Origin: Toxonevra muliebris
Taxonomy: Eukaryota; Arthropoda; Insecta; Diptera; Pallopteridae
Length of the DNA stretch: 64,000 nt
Direction of reading: 5' to 3'
NCBI GenBank assembly: GCA_963691655.1
Contig: OY829330.1
Coordinates: forward strand, 15,472,815-15,536,814
Part shown: piece after piece, positions 21,089-36,000 of the stretch
How the letters are laid out: the number at the start of each line of letters is the position of its first letter
Numbering within the stretch: position 1 is the stretch's first letter
Made by a program: the position numbers and the translations under genes
The notes under the pieces: generated by a model
Databases searched by the model: none
Told to the model about the DNA's origin: nothing
Seen by the model: only the letters and a program-made list of their open reading frames with translations

Positions 21089-24000
21089 TTAATAGCACTG
21101 CCCTTCATTCAGGGATACAGTTGCAGGTTCTGTAGTATCATTTGAAAGTCTTGGATCACAGATAGTTTCACTTACTGCATCCTTCACATCGGCTCGTAAA
21201 ATACGAAAGTTAATATCGCTATAGTCAAGTTTACTATACAAATATATAGGTAAACGATTGCTCATCACCCAAACACCTTGTACAGATTCTTGATCGACCT
21301 TTAAATCATTGGGAAACTGAATTAATCCCGATTGGGTTGTAGTATTATTTACTCCACTATCGTCACGAGCTTCATTCACCAATGTAGCTAGATTAGCACG
21401 TATATAGGGCTTTGCAGTATCCCAACAACCGATATCATCTTTATGCACTTGCGTATAAAACATTACACCATTGCGATCAATGCCCGATGTTGATGATTGT
21501 CCATATGCGCCGCGGTCACCAATCTCAATAAAGTACTTTGAGACATCCTGTGCGTTAGCTGGCCAAACTGATTCGTCGCGTAACAATATGGTCGATACCA
21601 TAAACTCCTAAAATGCAAATACAAATTAATTTTGAATTACTTATTTCCTTTCATTTGTTTCCCCTGTTATACTACCTTATAACTTGCCATTGGATGGAAA
21701 TACAAAACACGCTCTGTATTGGTCTGCTGTGGCTGTTTCAGTGATAAGCTCATGCCGAAAACACCATCCAACCATTGAAAATTCAAACCATATACATTAA
21801 AATCGGATGCTAGTGGATTTGGTGAAAAATTGTAATTTGTAACACGCCAACTACGATTCTTATTAAGACTATAAACAACAATTCCAAAACGCCATACATC
21901 AGTCACATACACATGTGCATCCTGGCATTGATCCTGACGGACATCTACCAAGATATTGGAATGCAATGAATCTTGTTTCACTTGTTCCGGTGGCAATTCA
22001 TAGTTAACGATCATCTCATTGTTCGACAAATCGAAAGCCACAATTTTTGGTGAACAAATTTGATTGAGGCTTACGGTCGCATTTACAATACCAGAATCGA
22101 TAAGCCACAAACGGCCACATACGTCAATCGATGTACGATATACTGATATTAATTTACTACAGTCAGGATTATATGGATCACCATGGGATTCCCAATCAGG
22201 ATATGGACGTATAGGAGGACTTCGTTCTGTTGGCGGATACGCTATATACCCGAAACTAGCAGGTACTCCATCTTTCCAACGTGGTGTAGTTACAAAGAGA
22301 CGATTGCCATAAATATCAATACCGAGTGGTAGATTGTTCTCCGGTATAAATTCGCTATAAATCGAAAGGATAAAAATAAAAAGTTATTTCAATTATTATT
22401 TGTTGTACATAATATTATAAAAAAGAAGACAAAGGCCGAGGCTTTTTCTTGCAAGGATGGCGACAGAAATCTGGTGACAGATATCCAGGATATCTTACAC
22501 CCTATATCAACACCATTGCCATAATTATTCTTACTTGTTTTTCCTTTTTATGTATTACTATTAAATTACTTTCTGTTCGTTTTTATACTCACTCGTTTAT
22601 TTCACTTGTTTCTTGCGTGCCTATCAGAACAGAAAATCTACTAACACTGCCTTACATGTGATACTAAGAACCATTTAATCATCCCTTAATTACAAAAAAT
22701 TCGTTCTATGAGGTTTTCTGGATATAGAAGGAGCTTTCAATAATATTAAATTGTCTACCTCACACAGAAAAATATTTAAGGTAAAATTGACAACAAATTT
22801 TTGTTATGTTTTAACAAAAAAATATTATCGAATTGAAAAAAAATTTTCAATTAGACCTGTGTTTTTCTCAAATGGAAGATTTCTTTTTCAATTTGATAAT
22901 ATAAATCTTTGTTGATTTGAATAAAATGTATTTTTCTAATTGAATACATTTTTTGTTTGTTATTTTAATAACAAATTTTTCAAATCCGCTGTTATTTTAT
23001 TAACCTAACAAAATTTTATCGTTTTGATAAAGGAAAAAATATAAAAACAGAAAAAAGATATTATCAATATGATAACAATATTTTCTCAAATTGATTATTC
23101 TTTTTCAATTTGACAAAACAGATCAACAGAATTTTATCAATTTGAAAAATCCTTGTCAATTCAGAACAAACAGCGGATCAATATTTTTGTGGCGTCACTT
23201 TTCTTTCCTTGCTCACTGAATAAACAGCAAATTAAAGTTATAAAAGCTCTCGAAAAAAGTGCAGTGAAAGGAATGTTTTATAAGAGACAAGTAAGTAATA
23301 ATAATAACGCAGTTTTTAAATGTGTTCCTTTTTTATAAAAAGAAACTCAAAAGCAGTAGCAGTACAAGAAATAACAGAGGCGCTGGCGCATTTCTAAGTT
23401 TCGAGTCAAGCCTTATTTGCTGGGAAGTGACAATGCGATGTGAGTTCATTTTTCTTTCGCATTTCATATTATTATTTCACAGGCACGTACAAATTTTTGT
23501 CAATTTAATTGTATTTGCGAGATTCGTACGTTTGCAGAAGGCTTTAAAATATCTTTATTTAATTTCCTAAATTCTGCGGCTGCAGTATTTGCCAATGCCG
23601 CTGATCGAGGAGAGTGATTAACAAATGCTGCAGTCACAACAATCTATTCTATTGCTCGAAAATTCATCAGAAATTTCAACGAATGAAGTAGGCATTGTCA
23701 TTGAACAGCCAGAGCTATTTGAACTCTTGACCCAATAGGGAGTACAAGTTTTGTATGAAAAATGTGTAGGTAAGTTTTGTTTGAAGTTAATTTCTTCTTT
23801 CAATATTTAAAGTCTTTTAATATTACGTTACAATTACAGAAATTTCAAGCTCGGAGTTAAATTGGTTTAGTGGTTTAATGGTTAAATTTGAATAGTCTTA
23901 AAAAATGGCAAAATTCTGAAAAGTCTTCAAATGCTTCAGAATGCAGAACCTGTGCACCAACACATCAACAAATGTCGTACAAATTTCAGAAAATCATCAA

Positions 24001-27000
24001 AAGCTTATTTCTCTTGAAGATTTATTGCAGCAAAGCAGTCAAGGAAGATCCCTAATTGAACGCTGTAATGATGACGCTGATTTGAATGATGGGTGCAGAA
24101 AAATCTTGATTTATATTGCTATTAATTATTTAACACAAATAGTTACATTATTCCCCAAAGAAGTTCCAGTAAGTGTCTTTGCTTCTTTTCAATTCAAAAT
24201 ACTCGTAATAACTTGTTTATTACAAACAATGTTTTTCTGCAAAGAAGTGGGCAAAGCTCCAAAGGGTAAAATATATTTAAGTATTTCAACCAATTAAGAT
24301 CATTAAAGAACAGCAGACTGTTGCAAAAAAGATTTCATTCGTTCTCAGCTTTAGCATCTTCATGCGATTCTGGATGTAGTAATACGAATTGTGTTGGTAA
24401 ATAAAACATGCTTCTTATCTTAAATATCTATAAAAAAATTAAAAAACAAATAATGTAAAATTGTTATAACAACATTTTTTTATAATAGAAAAAATAGATA
24501 TTGACTACCCAAATTGTAAATTTGTAGATCTGGACGAGAATGTTTAACAACATTTGGAGGCTATACACGCCGATTATTGCACCTGGGGCAAAATTGAGAA
24601 ACAAGCGTGTTCATCGGACGAAATTTTTAAGGAATGGAAACACTTCAAGAGTCCCCTTGGCTTTAAATTGGTAAGTACGCTTTACTGCTTATTGAATTGT
24701 ATATTTTTTATGAGCCTTTTCTTCAGATAAATTTATATTTCAAGACATTGCATACTGAAGCATGCAGTTTCATCGATAAGCTCCATTTATCAGAAAGTAC
24801 AATAGCAATTACAAATTCTATCTTCCCAAATTAAACTTATTATTTTCATTATTACAGATGGGGAATATGCTACAATTTTATATTTACTCCATGCAGTTCT
24901 TGTACCCACTTCGAACATTTTGGTCTATTTTGATGGCGTCAAATATAAGTTTTTTAAAATTTTAGAATTATAAGAATGTGTTAAAGTACACACCTTGGTT
25001 GATAATCAGTGTGGCCAACTCAGCACTTTTCCCGCTGATTTTAGATCTATCACTAAAATTTATATAGAGGCACTGAAACTTCCTTCCACTAAGTTTTCTG
25101 ATTGTAGTATTTTTCCACTATCACTCAACCCTCTAGTTCCTAAAAATTTGATTGATTTAAAAAAAATTGTTATTGATCAATTTTGATGTATAGAGCATAA
25201 ATCTGATCTCAAAATCCTAAAAAACTTAATGGGAGTTGTTTTATGAATGTTTTATGTAATGTTTTATGCCTAAAAGTATTTATTGAATAAAATTTTTTTT
25301 AAGTAATTAAATATTTTTATTATTATTAGAGACTATGAAACTGAAATCTAATTGTTCATATTCCTATTTTTTGACTTAACTTCATCCATACTTAACAGTT
25401 CAAGGTTTGTTAACGGGCTTAATGAAACGTAATTTTTTTTTTGTCAAAGTGACTAAGTCGCAACAATATACATATAAAGGGCAGGCAAATCATACGGCCG
25501 TTTCGGAACCCGCCACAATTCCTCATTAGTGATCTTTGTAATGGTTCTTACTAGCATTTCAACATTCTATATAAGTGTTTAATAATAAATAATCTTATGC
25601 AAAAAAATTAGATTCTTGTACTTTAGAAAATTGTTAAGGCTAATAGAGAAAATCTGTTTAGCATAGCGTGAGACGTGATATGTTCGTTGTAATCCATAGA
25701 TGTACCTGGCAATGTTATTGTAAAGGACATTCAATTTTCTATTGCTCACAGCGTCACTATTGGCATATATTTCACAACCGTACAACAAAGTGGGTACCAG
25801 ATAAGTTTTCACAAGTAAAATTCGTATTTTCTGTGGGGTGAAATATTGTGTTACCCAAAGAGAACGAAGCATTCCATATACTTTTCCGATCGTACTAAAG
25901 ATGTGTGTATTTCATGTAAGGGTTTTACTAAATGTGATTCTAAGGTTTTTTGCTGAATCTACATAGTCAATGTCAGTACTATTCAATTTAACTTTTGGAA
26001 TGTTAATAGTGTTTAACGGTTTCCTAGTAATTACTAAACATTTAGTTTTGTTTGGGTTAAGACACAGACCATTTAAAGACGCCCAATCCTGTACACGCTT
26101 CAAATCTTCTTTTAGATGATGAACGCAGTTTGCAGGATGTGTATAATTGCACATCATCTGCATATATGTGAGCCTTACAATTTTTCAAAATGAGTGATAG
26201 ATCATTCATGTACGTAACAAATAACAAAGGACCCAGAATGGAACTCTGTGGTGCGCCTTTAGAGACGGGAAGAAGACTAGATAATTTGTTTGCTTGTAAT
26301 CTATCTGTGAGATAGGTTTGATTAATTTCGTAGCTGTAGAGGAAAAGTTGAATAAATGTGAGAGTTTTGAATATAAAATTGTGTGATATACGGTATCAAA
26401 AGCCTTAGAGTGATCGAGAAGGGCAAGAAAAGTCACCATTTTATTATCAATCTCGATATGGATATCTTCATATACATTAATAAGTGCAGTTACGCAATTT
26501 CTTTCTGTGCGAAAGCCTGATTGCATATCTGTGATTAAAGAATTATCTAAAAGATATTTGCTCATTTGCTTATGCACTATGGATTCAAGTACTTCAGACA
26601 AAAATGGCAGGATAGCAATTGGTCGGTATTCGTTTGTAGGTTTTGGAATGGGGATAATTTTAGAACATTTCCAAGTTTGTGGAAAAACAGATGCCATTAA
26701 AGTGTTAAGAATGTGTGTTATATGTGGTAATAGTTGGGGAAGTAATGATTTTAAGAACGCCGCGTGTATTTTATCGAGACCTGTAGCATTAGATTTTATA
26801 GACAAAAAGGATTCGAGAACCTCAAATTGGGTAACACATGAAAAACTAAATTCGGATTCCGTCCTTGGTAAACTTTTTAAATCGTGACTAATATTTCCTT
26901 GCGACGTCTTTAGATTGAGAAACTTTTGGTTCATATCATTTACGTCAAGATTCAGGTTAGCAGGGGTCTTGTTACAACCAATGCCAATATTACGTATTTG

Positions 27001-30000
27001 TTTCCATGTTTGCTTACTACCTACTGATTTTTAAAAATTAATATTTTTAGAATTTTTGTGGTTAATGGTCTTAAAATCGTTTTTGCAGGCGTCTTACACT
27101 GTTTGTTTCTTTTTCTGATTGTTCATAAAATAAAATACATAAGCATTGCTGCTACCGAGAGGAGAAAAGCAATATTTGCTTGAAGAAAAGTAGGTTAACG
27201 TAAGTTTTTAAATGAGGGAAAGAATTTGTTATTAAATTAATTTGATTACACTATACAACAAAATGAAAAAAATTGCAATACTCGTCTCCAAAGTAGATGG
27301 TGTTCAATATTTTTTGGACCACTGAATCCGAATCAGTTTTCTCCTAGCAACTCAGGTTTTGGAGATATAGCCAATTTTTTGATTTTTCAGACATGGGTCG
27401 CCATTTTTATCAAAATTACCCTTTATCTTTTCAAAAAGGCAAATAAATTTTCTTTAATTTTAAAGTTTATTTGGTTTTCTGTTCTATTTCCCTCAAAAGT
27501 TATAGAGACTCGAATTTGAAATTCTGACAAAAATTGATGATGAATGATGTATAAAAATTAAGAGAACTTCATTACTCTGTTACAGTGTTGCCAAATTAGT
27601 GCTTTTTCCACCAGATTTTTAAAAATATAACGCGAAAAAATTTTTCACTTTATAGAGCCTACACACGACAGAAATTTGCACCAATTTTTATTTGGGTAAA
27701 TTATCAGAAGCCTACACACGACACAAGCATGTTGTGCAAGCTTCATTCTTGAGGTGACTTTAAATTGTCAAATTTGAGCAGACTTTGCTACACACGTATC
27801 AAAAGTTCTGTTCAGATTGAGAATAAAATTGTCACAAAACTATCCGAAAAACAGAAAACTTTCAACAGCTGATCCGTTATTTTTAGCGCGAAAAAATATT
27901 GTCCAGTTTATAATTTAATTAATTTTAAGAGTAATTTGTTTAAATGGTTTCGTGTAGCACACTCACATTCACAAATACTTACTTTTTTAAAACCGAAAAT
28001 TCACTTTACCAAATTTAACACAACTAAAATTATTGTTGACATTTTGATATTTCAGTTCTTTTTTTTTTTGGCAGCTGAAAATTTGTGAAAGAAAAAATTT
28101 TACTTCCAGAAGCTTCCAACTATTTTTTTCTTTCTCACATTCTTACGCTTTCGTTTTATTCTCTCGTTGAAAGTTTTTCGAGTACGTCAATACTTTTCCA
28201 GGGAAAAGTTTTAATAGGTTGTAACTTTTTGTAAGTGAACAGACCTAAAATGTTTGCACATATATAAAAATATCAAGCTTGAATTGATTTTGCACAACAG
28301 CTTGCACAAAAACTCAAGCAACGCTACACACGCCACAAAATGCTTGTACAAATGTTGCTCATGCTGTTATGATACTAGCTTTTTTCTCATTTGAAAGTAC
28401 TTAAAATAAGCGGCGGATAAAAGAGATAGCAATACCGAATGTGAAAGAATATGCTATAATATTATTTTTCAAATGTTATTTAATAAAAAGTGTTAATTTA
28501 AAAATGTTTGTGTGAAACATTCATTATAATTTTAAATTCACATAAATTTACAAACCTGAAATGAAGTTTGCATAGTAAGATGTAATAGCCACTTTACAAA
28601 ATATTTTTTCATTTTTGCTTTCTCCGATTCAGAAGCAGAATGTGTGTATTCAAATCCATTTTATTTTTAAATATGATTTTATGAAGCACAAGAACCAAAA
28701 AGAAAATAAACAAAGAAGAAATGCCAAAAACAATCCTTAATCTTAAAATTTACATTTATGGACTGTTTTGGGCTTATAACGTGTAAACTCACACCAATTA
28801 CGAATTACATATGCACACTAGCTGTACTGTTCTATTTTAATTCTTAAGCACTGGAAAAAAGAGGGGACCAACATGTATTTCGATACATGCCGTAATTGAG
28901 TGATCTGATGGAAGTGTGACGGCCGGAAACAGTTTCATATCTGATTACTGATATGTGACTGGCTAAGATACTCCTGGCGGAGGGATCATACCGTCTTATA
29001 CAAAGCCTTCCCTAATCCAACGTGTTATGCGACCCGTGCCTGTTGGATATTTTGGCAGCCAGGGGAGTAATCCTGGAAGGCCACCGGTGGCGGGTCAGCT
29101 ATCTGAATGCGTTAAATTTTAATTAATTTTATGCAGTCATTATGGTGGATCCGCTACCGTTTGTTTTCCAGGGTTAAAAATTAGACTGTTTTTACGGAGG
29201 ATCTCTGAGAGTAACGGTGGCCTTGCCGTGGCATGGGGCGCTGCCACGGTCTGTATAGAGGTTGCCGTATATTCTGATTTGTCGGGATGCACAATGAAAA
29301 ATTACAAGAGTTTTTGTAATTATTTTACAATTTAAGGTACTTTAGGTACACTTTTAACTTTTTGCCAAACTAACTTTAGAACGGAAACACGTCTATTTCA
29401 ATTGAAGGTTACTATACAAGAAGTTTTATTTTCATTCTTTAACTTAGAACTAACATTTTGATTACAATTCAGCAAACGGATTTTTAGGTGAAATTCAAAG
29501 TATTATTAAGCAAACGGTAAGTATGAAGAAATATTAAAGAAAAGTGAAATTAAGTATACAGGGTAAGTATTCAGGTAAGTATTAAGGTGAGTATTAAGGT
29601 AAGTATTAAGGTAAGTATGAAAGTAAGTATTAAAATAAGTATTCAGACTACATCGATAATAAATTCATGATTTCAGGTGATGATATGACGAAACACACAG
29701 CTTCGCCCTGGTTAAACAGGAGAAGCAAGCGACAGGACGAAGCGGAGTGATATTAACAACCGAAAAAGAAAAAGACCTAAACAAAGTCTCTCCAGTCTAC
29801 GGCAGAGAGTGCATCCCAGGGGAGAGTTGGATTGTAATCTAAAACTCTTTGGTGACAGGGGCTGTCACCCCTTCTGCTGAAGTAGGTATGAGTCTAGATC
29901 ACAACTGTGACTGACATACCTCCTACAGAAGCCGGCGTACTGGGGCACAATCTTCTCGTAGTATGAGACGCAAATGGAGGAAGATTAGGTCGTTAAGCAG

Positions 30001-33000
30001 ACGTAAGGAGGCCTAGGCCACTACTCTAGTTGAAGACCCAATTATGGCCAATGTTTCAAAGAGGGTACGCTGTGCTGAGGTTACAACAATCGATGCAGAG
30101 GTTCCTTAGAGAAACCAAGCCGCTTCCTTCAGGCGTGCTCAGGTAAAGAGGACGGAGACCGATACTGCCAGCACTGCCATCTCTTGCATTGTGGGCGCGC
30201 AGATGGGAGGCTTTAATACTTCGGATTTCCAGGGCCCAGAACCTGTACTCTCTTTATCGTCTACAGCCATCAAGACCACCATTAATGAGTGGGTCGATTC
30301 GACTCACAATCGTTAATGGGAGGAACTGAGGGACTTTAGACAGAAAAATGCCATATTACCTGTTATCTCGAAGCGTCTAGCAGACTTTCTATTATCACTT
30401 AATAGAAAGAGCTGTAGGCAGCTTCTCTTGGGCCAAACATTTGAATATGATTGGCCTGAGAGCTAGTGCCTTCTGTGCTTCCTGTGGTTTTGAGGAAGAA
30501 TGTGAAGAGACGGCAGACCACTTTCTTAGAGTCTGCCCCGCTTTCTGCCAGATCAGAGTAAGCATATTTGATACTGGAGTGTTGGGAGACGAACACCTGA
30601 GCTCTTTAACACCGCAGAATCTGCTTAGACTTATTAAAAAATCTGGTAGATTTAAAGAATAGTAAAATGGAACACAGGATATAGTACATTGGACGTAAGA
30701 CTTATCTGAGTGCTATATTCTTGTATACTTCTTTTGCTGTTCCAACAAAAAAAAAACATAACTGCATCATTAATTTTTCTCCTCCTATTTTCGTGTTCAC
30801 TTCTGGATTGAATGACACAAAAATCTGAGGGTATGATATAGGCCCATTTCATTAATTTTTGAATACATTATTTCCCGCTTATAAGCACCCTACTTCGTGA
30901 ATTAAATAATTCCTTTAACCGGGCTATTCTAAAGATTTGGTTACAATAAAGTGTTACGTTAAATTTGTTACAGCTTTGTAACCTCTGCTTGTAACCGGCA
31001 TTCTGGCAACTTCGTAACAAGGAAAAAATCACCATGGTGGTGAGAATAAATTTGACAGGTGATTATTAAAATATATGGATATTGCCAAAAAAAATGGAAA
31101 CATCTCAGTGAGAAAAGTAAGTATTTTTGAATTTATATTCACTATTTTTTATTTAGACATTTATTCCACAATATTCATTTAACATAATTTGTTGTAGAAA
31201 ATAGGAGCGCATATCGCAAAGCAGCTGCAATGCTATATTGCATATGTAAAGACGCATCCAGAGCTGCTGGCTGGAAAAAATACGCCTGCGCAGCCACGGC
31301 GTATCCAAGAAATGTGGGAGGATGTGCCAACAAATTTGAATGCTCGCAAGGGGCTCACACATACTCCAATTAAGTGGAAGGAGGTTCGTACCAAAAAACA
31401 TGTAAACTCTTTTTTTCTAAACTCTTTATAGTCACTGGCAAACTGAAAGAAACAGCTGCGTAGTCGAGCAATCTGAATCTGAAAGCGGAACAAATACAAA
31501 CAGGAAGAGGTCCAAAGCCTGCTGATTTGATCGACTTTGATACTCAAGCACTCAAAACACTGGGCATGATAGCCGTGGAAGGGATTTCTGCTGAAGAACC
31601 AGGATTTGAGGTCAGATGAAATCCCATTTTTAAAAAAAATTACATAAAAGAATTTAAATAATTTTTTATTTATGGGAGGATACTACCTACTTATTGCCAA
31701 ATACTTCAGAGGAACCCTGTAGCCCCCTGTCAACAGTAGCCCTCCTTGTAGCAGCAACACTGGTTCTCGCAGCGCTACTTCCCGCAACAACTCTCCCATT
31801 AATGCAATACCATCAAGAGCAAACAACAAAAGGGGAGCTTCACAGCAATTAGTCGATGTTGTGCTAAAGCATATTAAAAAAAGAGAAGAGCAGCAAAAAA
31901 CTAATGACGCTCTAGCCAAACTGGTTGAAGGGCTGTTGACTCTTAAAAAGTCTTAATGCGGCGTTATTTCGTATTTTTTTAAATTATTATAGTATAATAA
32001 TATTTGTGTTCAGAGTTGCCGTTTTGCTTATTTGTAAGCAAATTTGCTTACTTTTTTACGGTTGTGCACACGTGTACTTTTTTCTCATTTTGTTTATTTT
32101 TTGTTTTTAATTTAATTTGAACTAAAATTTGTTAGAAAATTTTGATATATTGGCATAATTTTTTTATTACTCCCTTTATTTGGTTTTTTTTTCATTTAAC
32201 TGAGAAGCACTAATTATGTTCATGCATACTTGGTGTCATCCCTGCAAGTTATCGAATGAAAAATGTAAGTAGTACCAAAATTACATAAGGCCACAAATTT
32301 TAAACTAGATTGTCCAATGGTTTTTGTAGTAATTTGGGGTCTCTGATCACGACTACGTACACAGTTTTTATCCATCACATGTACATAGTTCTCCCACAAT
32401 GACCTGAAGTCGGAAAAATGGGATCTTCAGGGGCTATTAAGAAATTTGTTTATTTCAGCAGATACGAATTTTATGTCTGATGCAAAGGTGTTAATCACAA
32501 AGAGATAAACAATATACACTTTTCCTCCAACTCTTACCCTTCTTTTTGAAAATGGTACTTTAAATCCCCTTTTTCCATAAAACACCGTTGAGAAAACTAT
32601 TGTACTGTGGCGAACCATTTATACACATTTCTCAAATCATTTTGCACAGTGTATGAAAATATTTACTGGTTGGCTCTTTACTTACAGAAATATGATGAAT
32701 TTGAACTGTAACTATTACTGTAACTAAGATAGACTCGCTCTCTTTCCGCAACGCCATTCGAGCAAGCAACACGCTTCACTTTTTGATTAAAATTTCTAGC
32801 TGTAAATAAATTAGGAATAAAATATTTATCTCGTAACATCACTTTACTTTACTGTTTTTGGAGAAAATGTGTCTTGTTAAAAATTATGAAGGGTCCTAGA
32901 ACATTAGAATGACCTACTAGGAACATATTTCCCAGAATAATGCATTCAGAATTTTTACATTTTTTAATTACATTAGGCTTCCTTGTAGAGCCAAAAAAGT

Positions 33001-36000
33001 TTAAAAAAAATATTTGACCGATTCAAAAAAAAAAATTTTGTTGGCTCCGCAAGGGAATGAACCACGGGTCAATTTTTTTTTGTTAAATCACCCCTATATA
33101 ACCATTCCCTGTCTTATTACTACTATATACTTTTGTTAACATTTTTAGAAGAATTTGATAACCAAATTTTTTAGACCGTGGCAACTCTGATTGTGTTCTG
33201 TTGACTTTGCTCTGTTTTAACCATGGCAGAAGAATTAAGAAGGTAGATGCATTTTGACAAGTAAGAAGAACTTTGACAATTGGGAAAACATTTGTTTTGA
33301 TACAAATCTTTTTTTTGCAACAGAGCTGTATTTTCATACTTAAAATTTTACTTGAGAATTTATAAAAAAATAATTTGCATAGTATTACATGTGCATAGGG
33401 AGAATTAGTTGCTGCTTTTTATATTATTTTTTAACAGTTAACATGTTCAAGGTATTTGCTAATAAAGAAAACAAATTTAAATCACATTATTTATACATCA
33501 ATGCACAAACTGTCAGCAGCTGGGACACACTAACAATTTTCGCAATCGACATCCGAAATGTATTAAATGTGCTGGTGAACATCACACCAAACAATGCCAA
33601 AAAACCCGCAACACAGTTAATTATAAGGGTTGTTCAGTGTACCAAAAGAAACTAAAGGCACAACAGCCTACTAAAGATAAAACTGTTAAACGACTAATAG
33701 CACAATCAACCAAGCCGAAGGGACAACAAAATTCATTGAGCAAACTATGCTCAAGTCACTAAAATATCTTTGGAAAAACAAAATACAACAAAAATCCAAA
33801 CTACAACCGCAAGTAATAACGAGCCAACCAACGCTGACCTGATGGTGCTGCTCAGATCTATACAGAATAGTATTACTCAATTAAGTGAAAGGGTGGATAA
33901 GCTAGAAAGCCGGTCCCCAACAACTAAAAAAGTTAAAACGATTCATCATGTCTAACCAATTCATTAGAATAAAGACATGGAATGCAAACGGGCTCAATCA
34001 AAGAGCCCAAGAACTAGAAATATTCTTGAGAACAAATAATATAGATATCGCCTTGATATCTGAAACCCATTTTTCACAACTAAATTACTTCAAAATTAAG
34101 GGATATAATGGCTACTGTATAGCACATCCTAGTGACAGAGCACGTGGAGGTACAGCTCTATTTATTAAAGAAAATATACGACATTTCCAACAAGAAGAAA
34201 TAAGAGAACATCATATTCAAGCTAATATTATTGCAATCCAGCATAATGGAGCTGTATTAAATATTGGTGGTATATATTGCCCACTTCGCCATACCATTAA
34301 AAAAAACAATACTTAACCATTTTTAATAGACTCCGACCAAGATTCATCATTGGAGGAGACTTTAATGTCAAACATACTGCCTGGGGGTCTCGGTTGATTA
34401 CCCCTAGTAAAAGCAAGGACCTTTTAGAGACCACACCCAGAAAAATACCCATCTCTAGAACAAAGAAAAAGTTTCCTCAATTTAAATTCACGAAAATTTC
34501 TCTCGTTTATGTAAATTTTCCTCAAAGTGAAGAAAAATGTGCTCCTTTCATGCAACCATGGTGTTCAATTTGAAGTAAGTTTTTTCCTCATTTTTGGAAA
34601 TTTAATTGCGGTGCTGCCCATCAATTGAAATCAAATCTCAAGTTTCAATGAAATTGTTAAAACTAAAATTAAGGAAAGTAAGATAAAAAAGTAAATAAAA
34701 CACAAGAAAATATGGGTGTGGTAAATGGGCATCTTCAAATATAATATTTTAAATAATTCGACATATACACTTTTCCTCCACCTTCTACTTTTCCTCTTGA
34801 AAATTTGGTTTTCAACCCCGTTTTTCGATAAATGGCCGATAAGAAAAACCTTTGAGAAAGCAATTGTACTGTCTTCGGAGAAAATATTTTTTGTTAAAAG
34901 TTATAGGGGGTGCTAGAACATATGAATGACCTACGAGGTACACTTTTTTCAGAATAATACAAAAATCTATTTTTTGCATTGAAACCAAGCCACACTCACA
35001 CTACGTTAGTAAATAATGGAATCGATTGTTGTTATAATTACATAAGGCTCCCCTGCGGAGCCAAAAAAATTCAAAAAAAACAAAAATTATTTAATTGATA
35101 TATAAAAAAAATTGTTGGCTCCACATGGGATTGAACCACGGTTCTATGAGCCATTCATCGAGGAAGAGTAGGAGGTGAGGGAAAAGTGTGTACGTAAAAA
35201 TTGTTTATCTCTTTGTACTTAATAACTTTCCTTCAAACATCAAAGTCGTATCTGTTGAAATAAAGAAATTTCTTAAAAGCCCCTGAAGACTCCATTTTTC
35301 GACTTCAGGTTCACATTGCAGGAGAACTAGATGTGGTGGGAGAAAATTTAAAACTGATTGAAATTTTTCAATCACCAAATTTTTTACTTCATTGGCTTGT
35401 GTTTTTTAATTTCATTTGCTTGTGTTTCGTTTAGTTCACAAGAAGTTTCACTTCTGCCTTGTGTTCGTTAATACACAACCAATTTTTTTTTTGGGATCAA
35501 TGCTAGAACAAAAATTGCAACTCTGTACCGGTAATGTCGATGACAGTTGTAGACGAACTCTTTTTGTGTGCGACATCTTCATGTAATTCCTTGGACATTT
35601 GCGTCATCTGTATGTGAAATGTATAACTGTCATAAACTTTAAGATGGCGACGCTAAACATTGTTCTTTCTGCCATAGGCGTGTGTGTGTGTAATTAATAT
35701 GTTAAATTGATTTAAAACTATTTATGAATCGTTTATTATATAGTTTGCTCGTGAATTCAGTTACGGAACACTGATATTTAGCCCCTCATGCACATTGTTC
35801 GACAAAATCATGTCGCATTGCAAATTTACGCGCGACGTCACATCCGGTTGGTTTTACTCTAGGACAAGAGAAAAGAAGTTTCACTTAAATTTTTTCGATT
35901 TTGTAAACTCAAAATATGTATGAAAAGCAGCTCTAGCTAGCTTGTTACCTGCTTTTTGGCAGGAAACAATTTTTGTTACTGTAGCAGGAATTCAGAATAC

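Larger units (their letters stand above)
28841..30760 (+). mobile_element. LOA-type LINE, internally deleted
   Basis: The right end is fixed by a poly(A) run at 30,751-30,760, and the last ~100 bp match the 3' end of the minus-strand element at 59,199-59,310. The upstream part is GC-richer than its surroundings (CGGTGGCCTTGCCGTGGCA at about 29,217), holds a 12-bp minisatellite at 29,562-29,645, and then frames that look like an ORF1 N-terminus up to about 30,230. From there the sequence continues directly with the end of the RNase H domain, so most of ORF1 and nearly all of ORF2 are missing. The start at 28,841 is approximate. Confidence 0.6.

Noticed and set aside
29562..29645. CRISPR-like array
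   Set aside because: Units are directly contiguous 12-mers without spacers, in a eukaryotic retroelement leader; this is a minisatellite.
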